Part shown: positions 25,362 to 34,908 of the stretch, one piece after another | Position numbering within the stretch: the stretch's first letter is position 1 | Layout: each line of letters starts with the position of its first letter | Assembly: GCF_004791695.1 (NCBI RefSeq) | Contig: NZ_SRSO01000027.1 | Span: 1 to 64,000, forward strand | Direction: 5' to 3' | DNA from: Flavivirga rizhaonensis | Lineage (GTDB): Bacteria > Bacteroidota > Bacteroidia > Flavobacteriales > Flavobacteriaceae | Length of the DNA: 64,000 nucleotides | Program-made: the position numbers and the translations under genes | The notes under the pieces: generated by a model | Databases searched by the model: none | What the model was told of the DNA's origin: nothing | Seen by the model: only the letters and a program-made list of their open reading frames with translations

Positions 25362-26204
25362 ATGAAGAGGCAGGAGAAAGAAAGCAAACATAGAATTTTA
25401 ATATTAGGAGCCAGTGGTTTTTTAGGTGGTGCCATATATAAAGAACTCTGCTCCTATTTTAAAACATTTGGAACCTACAATACTTCAAATAAACAGTATG
25501 AAAAAAACAAACATCTTTTTCAATATAATATTGAAGAAGAAGATGTTTATGAAATATTAGAAATAGTTAAGCCTACCATTATTATTTCGGCACTTCGCGG
25601 TGACTTTTCTGCACAATTAGTAGCACATCAACATCTGGCAGAATATGTGTTTACAAATAAAATAAAACTCATTTTTATATCCTCGGCGAATGTTTTTGAT
25701 GCCTATAGTAAATACCCAAGTTACGAGACCGATAAAACCTTAAGCAATAGCATTTATGGACATTTCAAAATTAAAATTGAAAACATGCTATTACGTATGC
25801 CCAAAAAACAAGTAGCTATTTTAAGATTGCCAATGGTTTTTGGAGCACAATCTCCCAGAATATTGGAAATACAAGAACATATAAAAGAAAAAGAACCTAT
25901 AGAAGTATTTCCAAACCTAATCATGAATGTAACGAACGATTTAAAAGTAACACAACAAATTCATTATATTATCAATAGAAATAAGTCTGGTATTTTTCAT
26001 TTGGGAAGTAGTGATTTAGTGCATCATGACGATTTTATAAAAGAAACCGTTGATGCCTTCGAATTGAATAACAAAAAAGTAACTTATAAAAATGTTTATA
26101 CGACTAACGACAATAGATATTTAGCCGTACTACCAAAGTATAACCTATTACCAAAACATTTACAACTTGTAAGTCAACAAATCCTATCAGAATTAAAATT
26201 ATAA
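25362..26204 (+). CDS. NAD-dependent epimerase/dehydratase, RmlD-like
   Basis: This 280-residue protein has an N-terminal Rossmann motif (ILILGASGFLGGAIY, about residues 12-26), SSANVFDAYSKYPSYE in the active-site strand and YGHFKIKIE with the family Tyr-x-x-x-Lys. The best match in style is the RmlD sugar-nucleotide-binding group. Substrate unknown. It lies 20 bases after gcvT and directly before the pterin dehydratase, so the three are probably co-transcribed without an obvious pathway link. Confidence 0.8.
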   Translation: MKRQEKESKHRILILGASGFLGGAIYKELCSYFKTFGTYNTSNKQYEKNKHLFQYNIEEEDVYEILEIVKPTIIISALRGDFSAQLVAHQHLAEYVFTNKIKLIFISSANVFDAYSKYPSYETDKTLSNSIYGHFKIKIENMLLRMPKKQVAILRLPMVFGAQSPRILEIQEHIKEKEPIEVFPNLIMNVTNDLKVTQQIHYIINRNKSGIFHLGSSDLVHHDDFIKETVDAFELNNKKVTYKNVYTTNDNRYLAVLPKYNLLPKHLQLVSQQILSELKL

Positions 26205-26264
26205 TTGATTTTAATCTCTGAAATCTTTAAATTAGTAAAATTACATGGACATAAACATATACTT

Positions 26265-26558
26265 ATGAGTAAACTTTCAGAACAAGATATAGAAAAACGA
26301 TTATTACACTTTCCAGATTGGGATTATTATGATAATGCCATTCACGCCGAATTTGAATTCGAAAACTTTAAAGACTGCTTTAGCGCCATGAGTCGAATTG
26401 CTTTTGAGTGTGAAGCATTAAACCACCATCCAGATTGGTCTAATACATATAACATACTTACCATTTCACTATCAACCCATGATGCCAAAGGAGTGACCAA
26501 CAAAGATTTTAAATTAGCTGAAGCTATAGAATCTATTGTTGAACCAGATGAAGAATAA
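26265..26558 (+). CDS. 4a-hydroxytetrahydrobiopterin dehydratase
   Basis: This 97-residue enzyme recycles the pterin cofactor of aromatic amino acid hydroxylases. The catalytic segment HHPDW is at residues 54-58, and the ends HAEFEFENFKDCF and LSTHDAKGVTNKD fit the PCD/DCoH family. The ATG at 26265 is chosen over a TTG 60 bases upstream because it gives the usual length. No hydroxylase gene is in the window. Confidence 0.92.
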   Translation: MSKLSEQDIEKRLLHFPDWDYYDNAIHAEFEFENFKDCFSAMSRIAFECEALNHHPDWSNTYNILTISLSTHDAKGVTNKDFKLAEAIESIVEPDEE

Positions 26559-26589
26559 TTTGTTTTTCACAACTAGCTTTTTAACTTTG
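26559..26589 (+). promoter_or_regulatory. promoter of yebC
   Basis: TTTG (26559-26562), a 19-base spacer and TAACTTTG (26582-26589) give a full match to the Bacteroidota housekeeping promoter. The -33 element starts directly after the stop of the preceding gene. Confidence 0.75.
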
Positions 26590-26657
26590 CGAATCTAAAT
26601 TATTTATATACAAAACAAGTTCCCGTCTTCAAGGGAATGAAAATAAAAAATTATATT

Positions 26658-27377
26658 ATGGGAAGAGCTTTTGAATTTAGAAAAGCAAGGAAAATGAAAC
26701 GCTGGTCTGCAATGAGCAAAGCCTTTACACGTATTGGTAAAGACATTGTTATGGCAGTAAAAGAAGGTGGCCCAGACCCAGCTAGTAATTCCCGTTTAAG
26801 AGCCGTTATACAAAATGCAAAGGCAGTTAATATGCCTAAAGACAATGTAGAACGTGCTATAAAAAAAGCAAGTGATAAAAGCCAAGGTGATTATAAAGAA
26901 GTTATTTTTGAAGGATATGCACCTCATGGAATCGCCATTTTAGTTGAAACTGCTACCGATAACAATACACGTACCGTTGCCAATGTTCGTAGCTATTTTA
27001 ATAAATGTGATGGTAGCTTAGGAACATCTGGATCGGTCGTTTTTATGTTTGATCATACCTGTAATTTTAGAATCAATGCCGAAGGTCTAGATCCTGAAGA
27101 AATCGAATTGGAGTTTATAGATTTTGGTGCAGAAGAAGTTTTCGCTGATGAAGATGGTATATTAATTTATGCGCCTTTTGAAAGTTTTGGAGCCATTCAA
27201 GCGGAATTAGAAACTCGAGAAATTGAAATTTTGTCTTCTGGTTTTGAGCGTATTCCACAAGTAACAAAACTACTTAACGAGGAACAAGCAGCAGATGTTG
27301 AAAAACTTTTAGAAAAGCTTGAAGAAGATGATGATGTGCAGAACGTATATCATACCATGGAAGAAAATGCTGAGTAA
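26658..27377 (+). CDS. YebC/PmpR-family protein
   Basis: This 239-residue protein begins MGRAFEFRKARKMKRWSAM; the ATG at 26658 is preferred over one 21 bases upstream because the family starts here. Motifs NSRLRAVIQNAKAVNMPKDN and YFNKCDGSLGTSGSV are conserved. YebC proteins act as regulators or, as shown for some members, help ribosomes through polyproline. It has its own strong promoter. A small hairpin (TTCCC/GGGAA near 26621-26637) lies just before the start. Confidence 0.92.
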   Translation: MGRAFEFRKARKMKRWSAMSKAFTRIGKDIVMAVKEGGPDPASNSRLRAVIQNAKAVNMPKDNVERAIKKASDKSQGDYKEVIFEGYAPHGIAILVETATDNNTRTVANVRSYFNKCDGSLGTSGSVVFMFDHTCNFRINAEGLDPEEIELEFIDFGAEEVFADEDGILIYAPFESFGAIQAELETREIEILSSGFERIPQVTKLLNEEQAADVEKLLEKLEEDDDVQNVYHTMEENAE

Positions 27378-27402
27378 ATTTTCAACTATTCAATAAAACC
27401 AC

Positions 27403-28395
27403 ATGTACAATTCTCAAGACTCTAACAAAACAATTAAATGGGGAATTATTGGCTGTGGAAACGTAACAGAAGTTAAAAGTGGCCCTGCATACAAAGCAAC
27501 AGAAGGTTTTAAATTAACAGCTGTTATGCGGCGTGATTTTGCTAAAGCTAAGGATTACGCACAAAGACATAATGTAGAAAAGGTATATGAAAATGCCGAT
27601 GATTTAATTAATGATGTTGAAATCGATGCTGTTTACATAGCAACACCTCCTGATACACATAAACTTTATGCCCTAAAAGTTGCAAGCGCAGGAAAAATTT
27701 GTTGTATAGAAAAACCTATGGCTCCCTCCTATGAAGACAGCTTGGAAATATACAATGCCTTCAAGAGTAAAAATTTACCTTTATTTATTGCTTATTACAG
27801 AAGATCATTACCTCGATTTAATCAAGTAAAAAATTGGTTAGAAAACAAGTATGTAGGAGACGTTAGGCATATAGATTGGCATTTAAGTAAACCTGCTAGC
27901 GATTTGGATAAATCAAAATCATACAATTGGAGAACAGATTCAAAAATAGCAATGGGTGGTTACTTTGATGATTTAGCAAGTCATGGACTCGATTTGTTTA
28001 CTTACCTACTAGGTGATATAAAAAATGCACATGGTTTAAGCGCCAATCAACAAAACTTTTACACTTCAAAAGATGCTGTAACAGCCTGCTGGATACATAA
28101 AAATGATATTACCGGAGCTGGTAGTTGGAATTTTGGTTGCAAGGATCATTGTGATAAAGTTCAAATTTTTGGAAGTAAAGGAACCATTCAATTTTCTGTT
28201 TTCCATGACAATCCAATCATATTAAACAGTGATACAAAGAGTGAAGAGTTGGTTATAGAAAACCCAAAACACATACAACTTCATCATGTAGAAGGCATGA
28301 GAGATATGCTTATCAAAAAAAACTATATCCATCCTTCTCTTGGAAGTTCTGCGCTTCACACGAGTTGGGTTATGGACAAAATCTTAGGGGAATAA
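27403..28395 (+). CDS. Gfo/Idh/MocA-family oxidoreductase
   Basis: This 330-residue cytoplasmic protein has the Rossmann start KWGIIGCGNVTEVKSGPAY (about 11-29) and the EKPMAPSYEDSLE motif (about 104-116), with a C-terminal alpha/beta domain holding GGYFDDLASHGLDL. Substrate unknown. No export signal, unlike the other member at 14659. It lies 25 bases after yebC. Confidence 0.88.
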   Translation: MYNSQDSNKTIKWGIIGCGNVTEVKSGPAYKATEGFKLTAVMRRDFAKAKDYAQRHNVEKVYENADDLINDVEIDAVYIATPPDTHKLYALKVASAGKICCIEKPMAPSYEDSLEIYNAFKSKNLPLFIAYYRRSLPRFNQVKNWLENKYVGDVRHIDWHLSKPASDLDKSKSYNWRTDSKIAMGGYFDDLASHGLDLFTYLLGDIKNAHGLSANQQNFYTSKDAVTACWIHKNDITGAGSWNFGCKDHCDKVQIFGSKGTIQFSVFHDNPIILNSDTKSEELVIENPKHIQLHHVEGMRDMLIKKNYIHPSLGSSALHTSWVMDKILGE

Positions 28396-28437
28396 TTCCT
28401 GCGATTTATGCTGAACTTGTTTCAGTAAGGCAGGAAT
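28395..28437. repeat. REP-like hairpin
   Basis: ATTCCTGC (28395-28402) pairs with GCAGGAAT (28430-28437), and inside it CTGAA pairs with TTCAG. It begins at the stop of the oxidoreductase gene and may act as its terminator. Confidence 0.6.
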
Positions 28438-28506
28438 CTCGTTATTATTTACGACAAACTTACAAACGTGAGTCCGATATAAACTTCAATAGACAAATAG
28501 CGGTTA

Positions 28507-28585
28507 TGTCATGACAGAGCGAGGCATGAGCGACGAGACATCTCAGAAGGATGAGATTCCTCCTCGTACCTCCTTCGGAATGACA
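28507..28585 (+). repeat. dispersed intergenic repeat, short copy
   Basis: It starts TGTCATGACAGAGCGAGGCA and ends CTTCGGAATGACA, matching the ends and inner words of the element at 17666-17790 but lacking about 45 bases of its middle. Both copies are followed by TAGTTTC. Confidence 0.75.
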
Positions 28586-28757
28586 TAGTTTCATTACTAA
28601 AATATTTAAATACATGACTATTATACCATTTCTTGTTTGGAATTACTGTAAAATAAAATAATATTTTTTGCTTTATACAAAATATAAAAATAAAGCATAG
28701 CCTAGTTACAGTTTCTTTTTCTATTGAAGTAGAAGGCGAAAAAGGGTGTTTTATTAC

Positions 28758-28784
28758 GGTTATTTCAAATGAGAATTGGTATTA
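28758..28784 (+). repeat. 27-bp dispersed repeat, copy 2
   Basis: Identical to 14481-14507. The remainder of the 28396-28926 gap, apart from the repeats listed, shows no gene. Confidence 0.75.
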
Positions 28785-28842
28785 GCTTGCGATATATCGA
28801 AATCACGTTACAAATGATTTAACATTACATATCCAAAAATGG

Positions 28843-28886
28843 ATTCCTTCTAGAGTTTATCTTGAGCGAAAACGAAAGGCAGGAAT
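28843..28886. repeat. hairpin repeat with ATTCCT/AGGAAT ends
   Basis: ATTCCT (28843-28848) and AGGAAT (28881-28886) form the ends. The inner GTTTATCTTGAGCGAAAACG resembles words in the repeat at 208-326. Confidence 0.45.
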
Positions 28887-28926
28887 AACAAAACAGCTTT
28901 AAAACAAAAATATCGACAGAGTGGAT

Positions 28927-29655
28927 TTACTTATTCCTAACATAAATTAATTTAAACCGTCCATTACTTTGATCACGTTGTTCCATTTCAAAATTGTCTA
29001 ACGATTTAAAAAGAGGTGTTAATTTATCAAAACCAAAGTTTCTGGAATCAAAATTAGGCTGCTTTTTTAGTATTAAAGAGCCAACATCACCAAGAAATGC
29101 CCAGCCATCATCATCGGCAGCATCTGATACTGAATTTTTAAGAAGCCTTATAACCTTAGGGGTGATATTATATAAATTATCTTTTTTAGATTTACCTTCT
29201 TTATCACCTTTTTCAAGATCCTTTTTAAGAATCTCCAGATAAATAAACTTATCGCAAGCAACAATAAACGGATTAGGTGTTTTCTTCTCTCCCATCCCAT
29301 AAACTTGCATACCAGCTTCTCGTAATCGTGTTGCTAATTTGGTAAAATCACTATCAGAGGACACCAAACAAAAGCCATTTACTTTCTCAGAGTATAAAAT
29401 ATCCATCGCATCTATGATCATAGCTGAGTCTGTAGCATTCTTCCCTGTAGTATAACCATACTGCTGAATGGGTGTAATAGCATTTTCAAGGAGTATGCTT
29501 TTCCACTTAGAAAGGTGTGGCTTAGTCCAATCTCCGTAAATTCTTTTTATTGTTGGTGTACCGTATTTTGCTATTTCTTCCATCATTTCAGAAATATACT
29601 TTGATGGAATATTATCTCCATCAATTAATACGGCAATCTTAGTGTCTTTTATCAT
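28927..29655 (-). CDS. NYN-domain protein with C-terminal LOTUS (OST-HTH) domain
   Basis: This 242-residue protein has an N-terminal NYN/PIN-like nuclease domain of the LabA/DUF88 type: VLIDGDNIPSKYISEMM with Asp12 and Asp14, KNATDSAMIIDAMDI, and LVSSDSDFTKLATRLREAG. The C-terminal part (about 160-240) reads DDGWAFLGDVGSLILKK and FDSRNFGFDKLTPLF, a LOTUS/OST-HTH fold that binds RNA or protein. It probably cuts or processes RNA in the cytoplasm; the target is unknown. It stands alone, divergent from the zinc protease. Confidence 0.9.
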   Translation of the reverse strand: MIKDTKIAVLIDGDNIPSKYISEMMEEIAKYGTPTIKRIYGDWTKPHLSKWKSILLENAITPIQQYGYTTGKNATDSAMIIDAMDILYSEKVNGFCLVSSDSDFTKLATRLREAGMQVYGMGEKKTPNPFIVACDKFIYLEILKKDLEKGDKEGKSKKDNLYNITPKVIRLLKNSVSDAADDDGWAFLGDVGSLILKKQPNFDSRNFGFDKLTPLFKSLDNFEMEQRDQSNGRFKLIYVRNK

Positions 29656-29789
29656 AATGCTTAAAGATAGTAATATATTATCTACTATATCTTTTTAAAA
29701 TATAGAACATTAGGTTTCTTTTAACATTTTATATAGATATAAGCAGCTCTTTATTTTTAATTTTATCGCGATCAATTACAAATAATAAT

Positions 29790-32384
29790 ATGACACTTAG
29801 AAATTTAAAGGCAACAAAGCTTATTTGTTTTGTTTTAATGCTGATGCTTTTTTCTGTATCTGAAAATGCTCAAGCTCAAAAAAGAAAAAAAGGAAAGAAA
29901 AAGAATCAAGTAGAAGTTGTTGCAAAACCTGAAAAGAAAAAAGCAAAAACAATTACTGACCTCGTTAAATCCAGTAAAAAAATTGACGGCTTATTTCCTA
30001 TTTATCAGGATACCATAACAGGAACTATACAAATGATTATTTCTGATGATCAACTAAACAAAGAGTACATCTATTTCAGCCAAATTGCTGACGGTGTAAT
30101 GGATGCAGGAAGAATCATTAGAGGATCTTATAGAGGTTCTAAAGTGTTTAAAATTGAAAAATATTTTGATAAAATTGAATTTATAACACAAAACACATCG
30201 TTTTACTTTGACCCGGAAAGTGCGCTTTCAAAATCTAAAGACGCTAATATTAGTAACGGAAACATGGCAAGTATAAAAATTGAAAGCCATGACAAAAAAG
30301 AGGGGCTTTACCTAATAAAGGCTGATAAACTATTTTTAGCTGAGACCCTGTCTCAAATTAAGCGACCAAATTTCCCAGGAAGGCCTCCCACAGCTTTTAA
30401 ATTAGGTAGTTTAAATAAAACAAAGACTAAAATAAAAGCGATTCGTAATTATGATAATAACACAGATCTAGCGGTAGAATATGTATATTCATCCCCTTCT
30501 GTTTTAAATAGAGGGTCAAATGCTTTGGCGGATGGAAGAAATGTAAGTATCAAAGTATTTCATAGCTTAATAGCTATGCCAGAAAACGATTATGAAGTTA
30601 GATATGATGATCCTAGAGTTGGCTATTTCACTACCAAAGTAGATGATCAAACGTCAACTAGCTCAACACCATATCGGGATTTAGTACACCGTTGGAACTT
30701 AAAAAAGAAAGATCCAAATGCAGCTATTTCTGAGCCTGTTGAACCTATTACATGGTGGATAGAGAATTCGACGCCTGTAGAATGGCGAGAAACCATAGAA
30801 AAAGCAGTGTTGCAATGGAATGTAGCTTTTAAAAAAGCCGGATTTAAAAATGCTATGGCTGTTAAAATTCAACCGGATGATGCCGATTGGGATGCCGGAG
30901 ATATAAACTATAACGTATTGCGTTGGACGTCGTCTCCTCAACCTCCTTTTGGTGGTTATGGACCAAGCTTTGTGAATCCAAAAACTGGACAGATATTAGG
31001 AGCAGATATCATGCTAGAATATGTACATTTTACCAACAGAGTGATGTATGACAAATTATTTGATCTGACTTCATTGCATGATACTTTTGAGAATTCAAAG
31101 ACTGAAGAAGATGACAACATGTATTGCTCTTTAGGTCATATTATGCATGAAAATACGCTTTTTGGAAATACGGTGTTAAAAGCTACAAATGCGACAGATT
31201 TAGAAATGAAACGCATGAAAAAAGAAGCTATGACGGCTTTAATTATGCACGAAGTTGGGCATACACTGGGATTAAATCATAACATGAAAGCAAGTCAATT
31301 ATTCTCTCCAGAACAATTAGCTGACGCCGATTTTATTAAAGGTAAATGCCTAACAGGCTCTGTGATGGATTATGCGGCTATTAACATAACAAAAGACAGA
31401 ACAAAACAAGGTCAATACTATGATACGGCTGTTGGTCCTTATGATGTTTGGGCTATCCAATTTGGATATACACCTTTTAAAACTAAGCTTGAAAGAACAG
31501 AATTATTAGATCAATCTACCAAACCAGAGCTTATTTTTGGCAATGACGCTGATGATATGCGCTCTCCAGGTAAAGCTATTGACCCAAGAGTTATGGTTGG
31601 AGATATGTCTAACGACCAAATTAGATATTCTATTGATCGTTTTGAAACAATTAATACTATGATGGCTGGTATAAAAAATAAGTTTACTAAGTCTGGCCAA
31701 TCTTATCAAGAATTAAGGCAAGCCTATTATATCTTAAGTGGACAAAGAGGAAGTGCTGCTAATGTGATCTCAAGATTTATTGGAGGGGTTTATGTAGATA
31801 GGGCTATGGCCAAACAAAAAGGGGAAAAACAACCCTATACACCAGTAAGTTTAACAGATCAAAAAAGAGCCATGGCTGCTTTAAGTAAATATGTGTTTGC
31901 CCCTGATGCTTTTAATGCTCCTAATGACTTATATAATTATTTAGCAATGCAAAGAAGAGGGTACGATTTTAGAACCCCAGAGGATCCTAAAATTCATAGA
32001 CAGGTATTAGGGTATCAAAAAAATGTACTAAATCATATATTACACCCTAATACACTGCAAAGAATTACTGATTCAGAATTATATGGCAACACCTATAGTT
32101 TATCTACTTTTATGAATGATTTAAACCGTGCTATTTTCAAAGCCGATATTTATTATAATATAAACTCTTTTAGGCAAAATTTACAACTGGAATATACTAA
32201 TATGCTTATAGATATGCTTACAGGGAAACAAAATAGCAGATATACCAATAATGCAAAGTCTATGGCTCTATATAATTTAAAAAACATTAAAACCATGGCT
32301 TCTAACACAGGAAATATATCATCTAGAGCCCATAAACAACATTTGAGAACACTTATTGACAACGCTTTAAAAGAAGTTAAGTAG
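29790..32384 (+). CDS. secreted zinc-dependent metalloprotease (DUF5117/DUF5118 type)
   Basis: This 864-residue protein has a signal peptide ending AQAQ at about residue 30 and a Lys-rich stretch (KRKKGKKKN). The N-terminal half fits the DUF5118 and DUF5117 regions of Bacteroidota met-zincins (FKIEKYFDKIEFITQNTSFYF). The catalytic motif HEVGHTLGLNH is at residues 487-497, and SVMDYAAIN is the Met-turn segment. The product should be in the periplasm or exported; the C-terminus shows no T9SS domain. Substrates are unknown. A terminator follows at 32458. Confidence 0.9.
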   Translation: MTLRNLKATKLICFVLMLMLFSVSENAQAQKRKKGKKKNQVEVVAKPEKKKAKTITDLVKSSKKIDGLFPIYQDTITGTIQMIISDDQLNKEYIYFSQIADGVMDAGRIIRGSYRGSKVFKIEKYFDKIEFITQNTSFYFDPESALSKSKDANISNGNMASIKIESHDKKEGLYLIKADKLFLAETLSQIKRPNFPGRPPTAFKLGSLNKTKTKIKAIRNYDNNTDLAVEYVYSSPSVLNRGSNALADGRNVSIKVFHSLIAMPENDYEVRYDDPRVGYFTTKVDDQTSTSSTPYRDLVHRWNLKKKDPNAAISEPVEPITWWIENSTPVEWRETIEKAVLQWNVAFKKAGFKNAMAVKIQPDDADWDAGDINYNVLRWTSSPQPPFGGYGPSFVNPKTGQILGADIMLEYVHFTNRVMYDKLFDLTSLHDTFENSKTEEDDNMYCSLGHIMHENTLFGNTVLKATNATDLEMKRMKKEAMTALIMHEVGHTLGLNHNMKASQLFSPEQLADADFIKGKCLTGSVMDYAAINITKDRTKQGQYYDTAVGPYDVWAIQFGYTPFKTKLERTELLDQSTKPELIFGNDADDMRSPGKAIDPRVMVGDMSNDQIRYSIDRFETINTMMAGIKNKFTKSGQSYQELRQAYYILSGQRGSAANVISRFIGGVYVDRAMAKQKGEKQPYTPVSLTDQKRAMAALSKYVFAPDAFNAPNDLYNYLAMQRRGYDFRTPEDPKIHRQVLGYQKNVLNHILHPNTLQRITDSELYGNTYSLSTFMNDLNRAIFKADIYYNINSFRQNLQLEYTNMLIDMLTGKQNSRYTNNAKSMALYNLKNIKTMASNTGNISSRAHKQHLRTLIDNALKEVK

Positions 32385-32457
32385 CTTAAAATTGTTAGCT
32401 TAACTATAAGTTACATCACAATTCAGGTCAAATACAGTCGAGACCAATTGCTATAAA

Positions 32458-32490
32458 AAAAGCTACCACATAAATAATGAGGTAGCTTTT
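32458..32490 (+). terminator. terminator after the zinc protease gene
   Basis: AAAGCTACC (32459-32467) and GGTAGCTTT (32481-32489) form a 9-bp stem with a 13-base loop, followed by TTGTTT. It could also serve the minus strand because AAAAAA precedes the stem. Confidence 0.8.
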
Positions 32491-32609
32491 GTTTCTATGG
32501 AGCAGAAATGTTTCTTTTTAGGAACAAATGAATTGTTTACTTTATGTTTCATTTCTACAATAAATAGTTTTCAAATTCTGTGCCACTTTCAATATAAATT
32601 CAAAAAATA

Positions 32610-33158
32610 TCAAGAATATTCGACTATCTTTCCTTTTATACCTATAAAATAATCACGCATGAACTTAAAATCAGCTTCCAAATTATCTGTAGGGTAAAAA
32701 GGTTCTGAAATTTTATTTTGTTTATTTTCAAAATCAAGTGTAATCATTATAATGGGCAATTTGGCTTTTTTAGCTATGTAATAAAACCCTGTACGCCATT
32801 TATCAACCTTTTTACGTGTTCCTTCTGGCGCTAAAGTCATCCTGAATTCTTCTTTTTCCTCAAATAATTTAGCAATTATATCTACTTTTTTTTCTTTAGT
32901 ATGCCTATCTATTGGAATGCCTCCTAATGCTCTAAAAAACCATCCTATTGGAAATACAAACAATTCTTTTTTACCAATAAAATTTGTTTTTATGTCTAAT
33001 ACAGAACGTAGCAAAACAGCAATATAAAAGTCATGCCAACTTGTGTGTGGTGCGGTTATTATAATTGCTTTTTTTATTAAGGTTTTAGATATTTGGGTAT
33101 TACCAACGACTTTCCATCCTAATAATTTAAAATAAAGAAGATTGGCTAGCCATTGCAT
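32610..33158 (-). CDS. lysophospholipid acyltransferase (PlsC-like)
   Basis: This 182-residue enzyme carries the acyltransferase motifs HTSWHD (His38, Asp43) and PEGTRKK (about 111-117), plus FFRALGGIPIDR. It is short for PlsC and belongs to the smaller 1-acylglycerol-phosphate acyltransferase-like group. It would add an acyl chain to a phospholipid or glycolipid at the inner membrane. It begins 1 base after the KdnB-like gene, so lipid A or another Kdo-linked lipid is a plausible target. Confidence 0.85.
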   Translation of the reverse strand: MQWLANLLYFKLLGWKVVGNTQISKTLIKKAIIITAPHTSWHDFYIAVLLRSVLDIKTNFIGKKELFVFPIGWFFRALGGIPIDRHTKEKKVDIIAKLFEEKEEFRMTLAPEGTRKKVDKWRTGFYYIAKKAKLPIIMITLDFENKQNKISEPFYPTDNLEADFKFMRDYFIGIKGKIVEYS

Positions 33159-33159
33159 A

Positions 33160-34242
33160 CTACATTTTTTGATAAAGGGCTCTTAATTTTTCTCGAGTTA
33201 TTGTTTTTTGCCAGTTTCCCCCCAAGGCATTTTCCCAAAGTGGTTCTAAACTTAGTGAGATATCAATCATTGTATTAAATTCCTCATCCGACAAATTAGC
33301 ACAAATACCAACGGGTAACTCAATATTGTGTTTTTGCTTCATTTCCTTAAAAAGCTTTACGCCTTCTGGATAAAACTCTTCTAACTGATCAAAAACGATA
33401 CAGTTACCAATGCCATGTTTTGTACCTAATAAATAAGACAAGCCATAACTCATTGCATGAGCAACACCTACCTGGGAATAAACAATACTCATACCGCCAT
33501 GCCAAGAAGCCATCATTAATTTTTCTTGAGATTCAATCTCTGCAAGATCACCATTTAAAAAGATTTCTTTACATAAGTCTAAGGCCATATCACCATAACT
33601 TTTGCTAAAAGCATTTAAATAAGTGCCATTTAATGACTCTATACAATGAATATAGCAATCCATTCCTGTATAAAACCATTGATCTACTGGAATATCTTTT
33701 GTAAGTTCGGAGTCTAATACAACTTGATCAAATGGAGTAAAATCCGAATTTATACCTAGCTTTTTATGCGGTCCGGTAAGGACAGTTGTTCTAGAAACTT
33801 CGGCTCCTGTGCCTGATATAGTTGGAATACCAACATGATATATCCCTTCATTTTTAACTAAATCCCAGCCTTGATAATCTTTAGCCTCGCCTTCATTAGT
33901 TAGCATAATAGCAACAGCCTTTGCTAGATCTAAAAGTGTCCCACCTCCTATTCCGATAATTCCAGACGGACGTTCCTTTGTTAATAAAATAATTTCTTCA
34001 ACCAACTCATCTACTTGAGACGTTTTTGGTTCTTCTTTTGAAGAAATAAAAATAATCTTATCTTCATATGATAACTGTATTCTTGAAGTTAACCAAGAAT
34101 TGTTTTTGAAAACATCATCTACCAAATAAATAAAAGGCGCATTGATGTTTAAACGTTTTGGGGTCAAAATTTCGTTTAACTGATTGAAACTACCTCTGCC
34201 AAAAATAACTCTTGGCACCATTGGAAAGTTTTTATAATTCAT
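33160..34242 (-). CDS. iron-containing alcohol dehydrogenase, KdnB-like (Kdo 8-oxidase)
   Basis: This 360-residue enzyme belongs to the iron-containing alcohol dehydrogenases: GIGGGTLLDLAKAVAI near residue 100, GTGAEVSRTTVLTG, and the metal-binding His in HCIES, GVAHAMSYGL and GTKHGIGN. Its start (NYKNFPMVPRVIFGRGSFNQ) and the neighbouring kdsB gene fit KdnB, which oxidises C8 of Kdo before amination to 8-amino-Kdo. The partner aminotransferase KdnA is not in this cluster. A different substrate is possible. Confidence 0.7.
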   Translation of the reverse strand: MNYKNFPMVPRVIFGRGSFNQLNEILTPKRLNINAPFIYLVDDVFKNNSWLTSRIQLSYEDKIIFISSKEEPKTSQVDELVEEIILLTKERPSGIIGIGGGTLLDLAKAVAIMLTNEGEAKDYQGWDLVKNEGIYHVGIPTISGTGAEVSRTTVLTGPHKKLGINSDFTPFDQVVLDSELTKDIPVDQWFYTGMDCYIHCIESLNGTYLNAFSKSYGDMALDLCKEIFLNGDLAEIESQEKLMMASWHGGMSIVYSQVGVAHAMSYGLSYLLGTKHGIGNCIVFDQLEEFYPEGVKLFKEMKQKHNIELPVGICANLSDEEFNTMIDISLSLEPLWENALGGNWQKTITREKLRALYQKM

Positions 34243-34290
34243 TTAACAGGTTTTTTTTACAAAAAGTAAAAATAGTATTTATTTTAAATT

Positions 34291-34908
34291 TTATTCGTTT
34301 AAATATTCTTGAAACTTTTCTGAAAACAAACCAACATGATAGCCATCAACTAATGCATGGTTTACGTTAACAGAAACATTCATAATTAATTCGTCATTGA
34401 TTTGAGTTACTTTGCTAAATGCAATTTTTGGTACAGAATCCAATACTCCAGAAACAGGTTCTTTATGTCCTGAAAAATGAAGCCAGGGCATGGCAGAACA
34501 GTGTATACAGTTTAATCCGTTTTGAGGCGGATATAGTGCTGTAGAATTTTCAATTCTTTCTTTTTCTTTTGCTATATTTTTTGCAAAAATATTCAAATCA
34601 TCGTTATATTCAACAAATGAAAAGCCAAATGTTTTATTAGACCTCATAATTGTAGTTGATGCGTGAATAACATTATAATCTACTACGTTTTCATCTTCTA
34701 TTCTATACCTGAAATTATCAACCACATTTATAGCTTTCATACAATCATGTAAATACTTTGCAAAAAAACTTTTGTTATTTCCTTTTGAAAACCTATATGC
34801 TTTAGTAACATTAAAAGGAATTATTACAGCAAAATAGGGGTCTTTTAGTCCACTAAAATGCTCGTAATGCTGCTTTCTATTCCAAGTATTTATATCTATA
34901 ATTTTCAA
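34291..34908 (-). CDS. chloramphenicol-acetyltransferase-like acyltransferase
   Basis: This 205-residue protein has the CAT fold signatures: N-terminal WNRKQHYEHFSG and the catalytic HALVDG (His184, Asp188). CAT-family enzymes use acetyl-CoA to acetylate a hydroxyl group. Its place between a HAD phosphatase and a KdnB-like gene, starting at the stop of the HAD gene, suggests that the natural substrate is a sugar or lipid precursor rather than an antibiotic, but resistance activity cannot be ruled out. Confidence 0.82.
   Translation of the reverse strand: MKIIDINTWNRKQHYEHFSGLKDPYFAVIIPFNVTKAYRFSKGNNKSFFAKYLHDCMKAINVVDNFRYRIEDENVVDYNVIHASTTIMRSNKTFGFSFVEYNDDLNIFAKNIAKEKERIENSTALYPPQNGLNCIHCSAMPWLHFSGHKEPVSGVLDSVPKIAFSKVTQINDELIMNVSVNVNHALVDGYHVGLFSEKFQEYLNE

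Noticed and set aside
34291..34908. Chloramphenicol resistance determinant
   Set aside because: The CAT fold and HALVDG motif are present, but the setting in a Kdo/lipid cluster makes an antibiotic role unproven; it was called CAT-like only.
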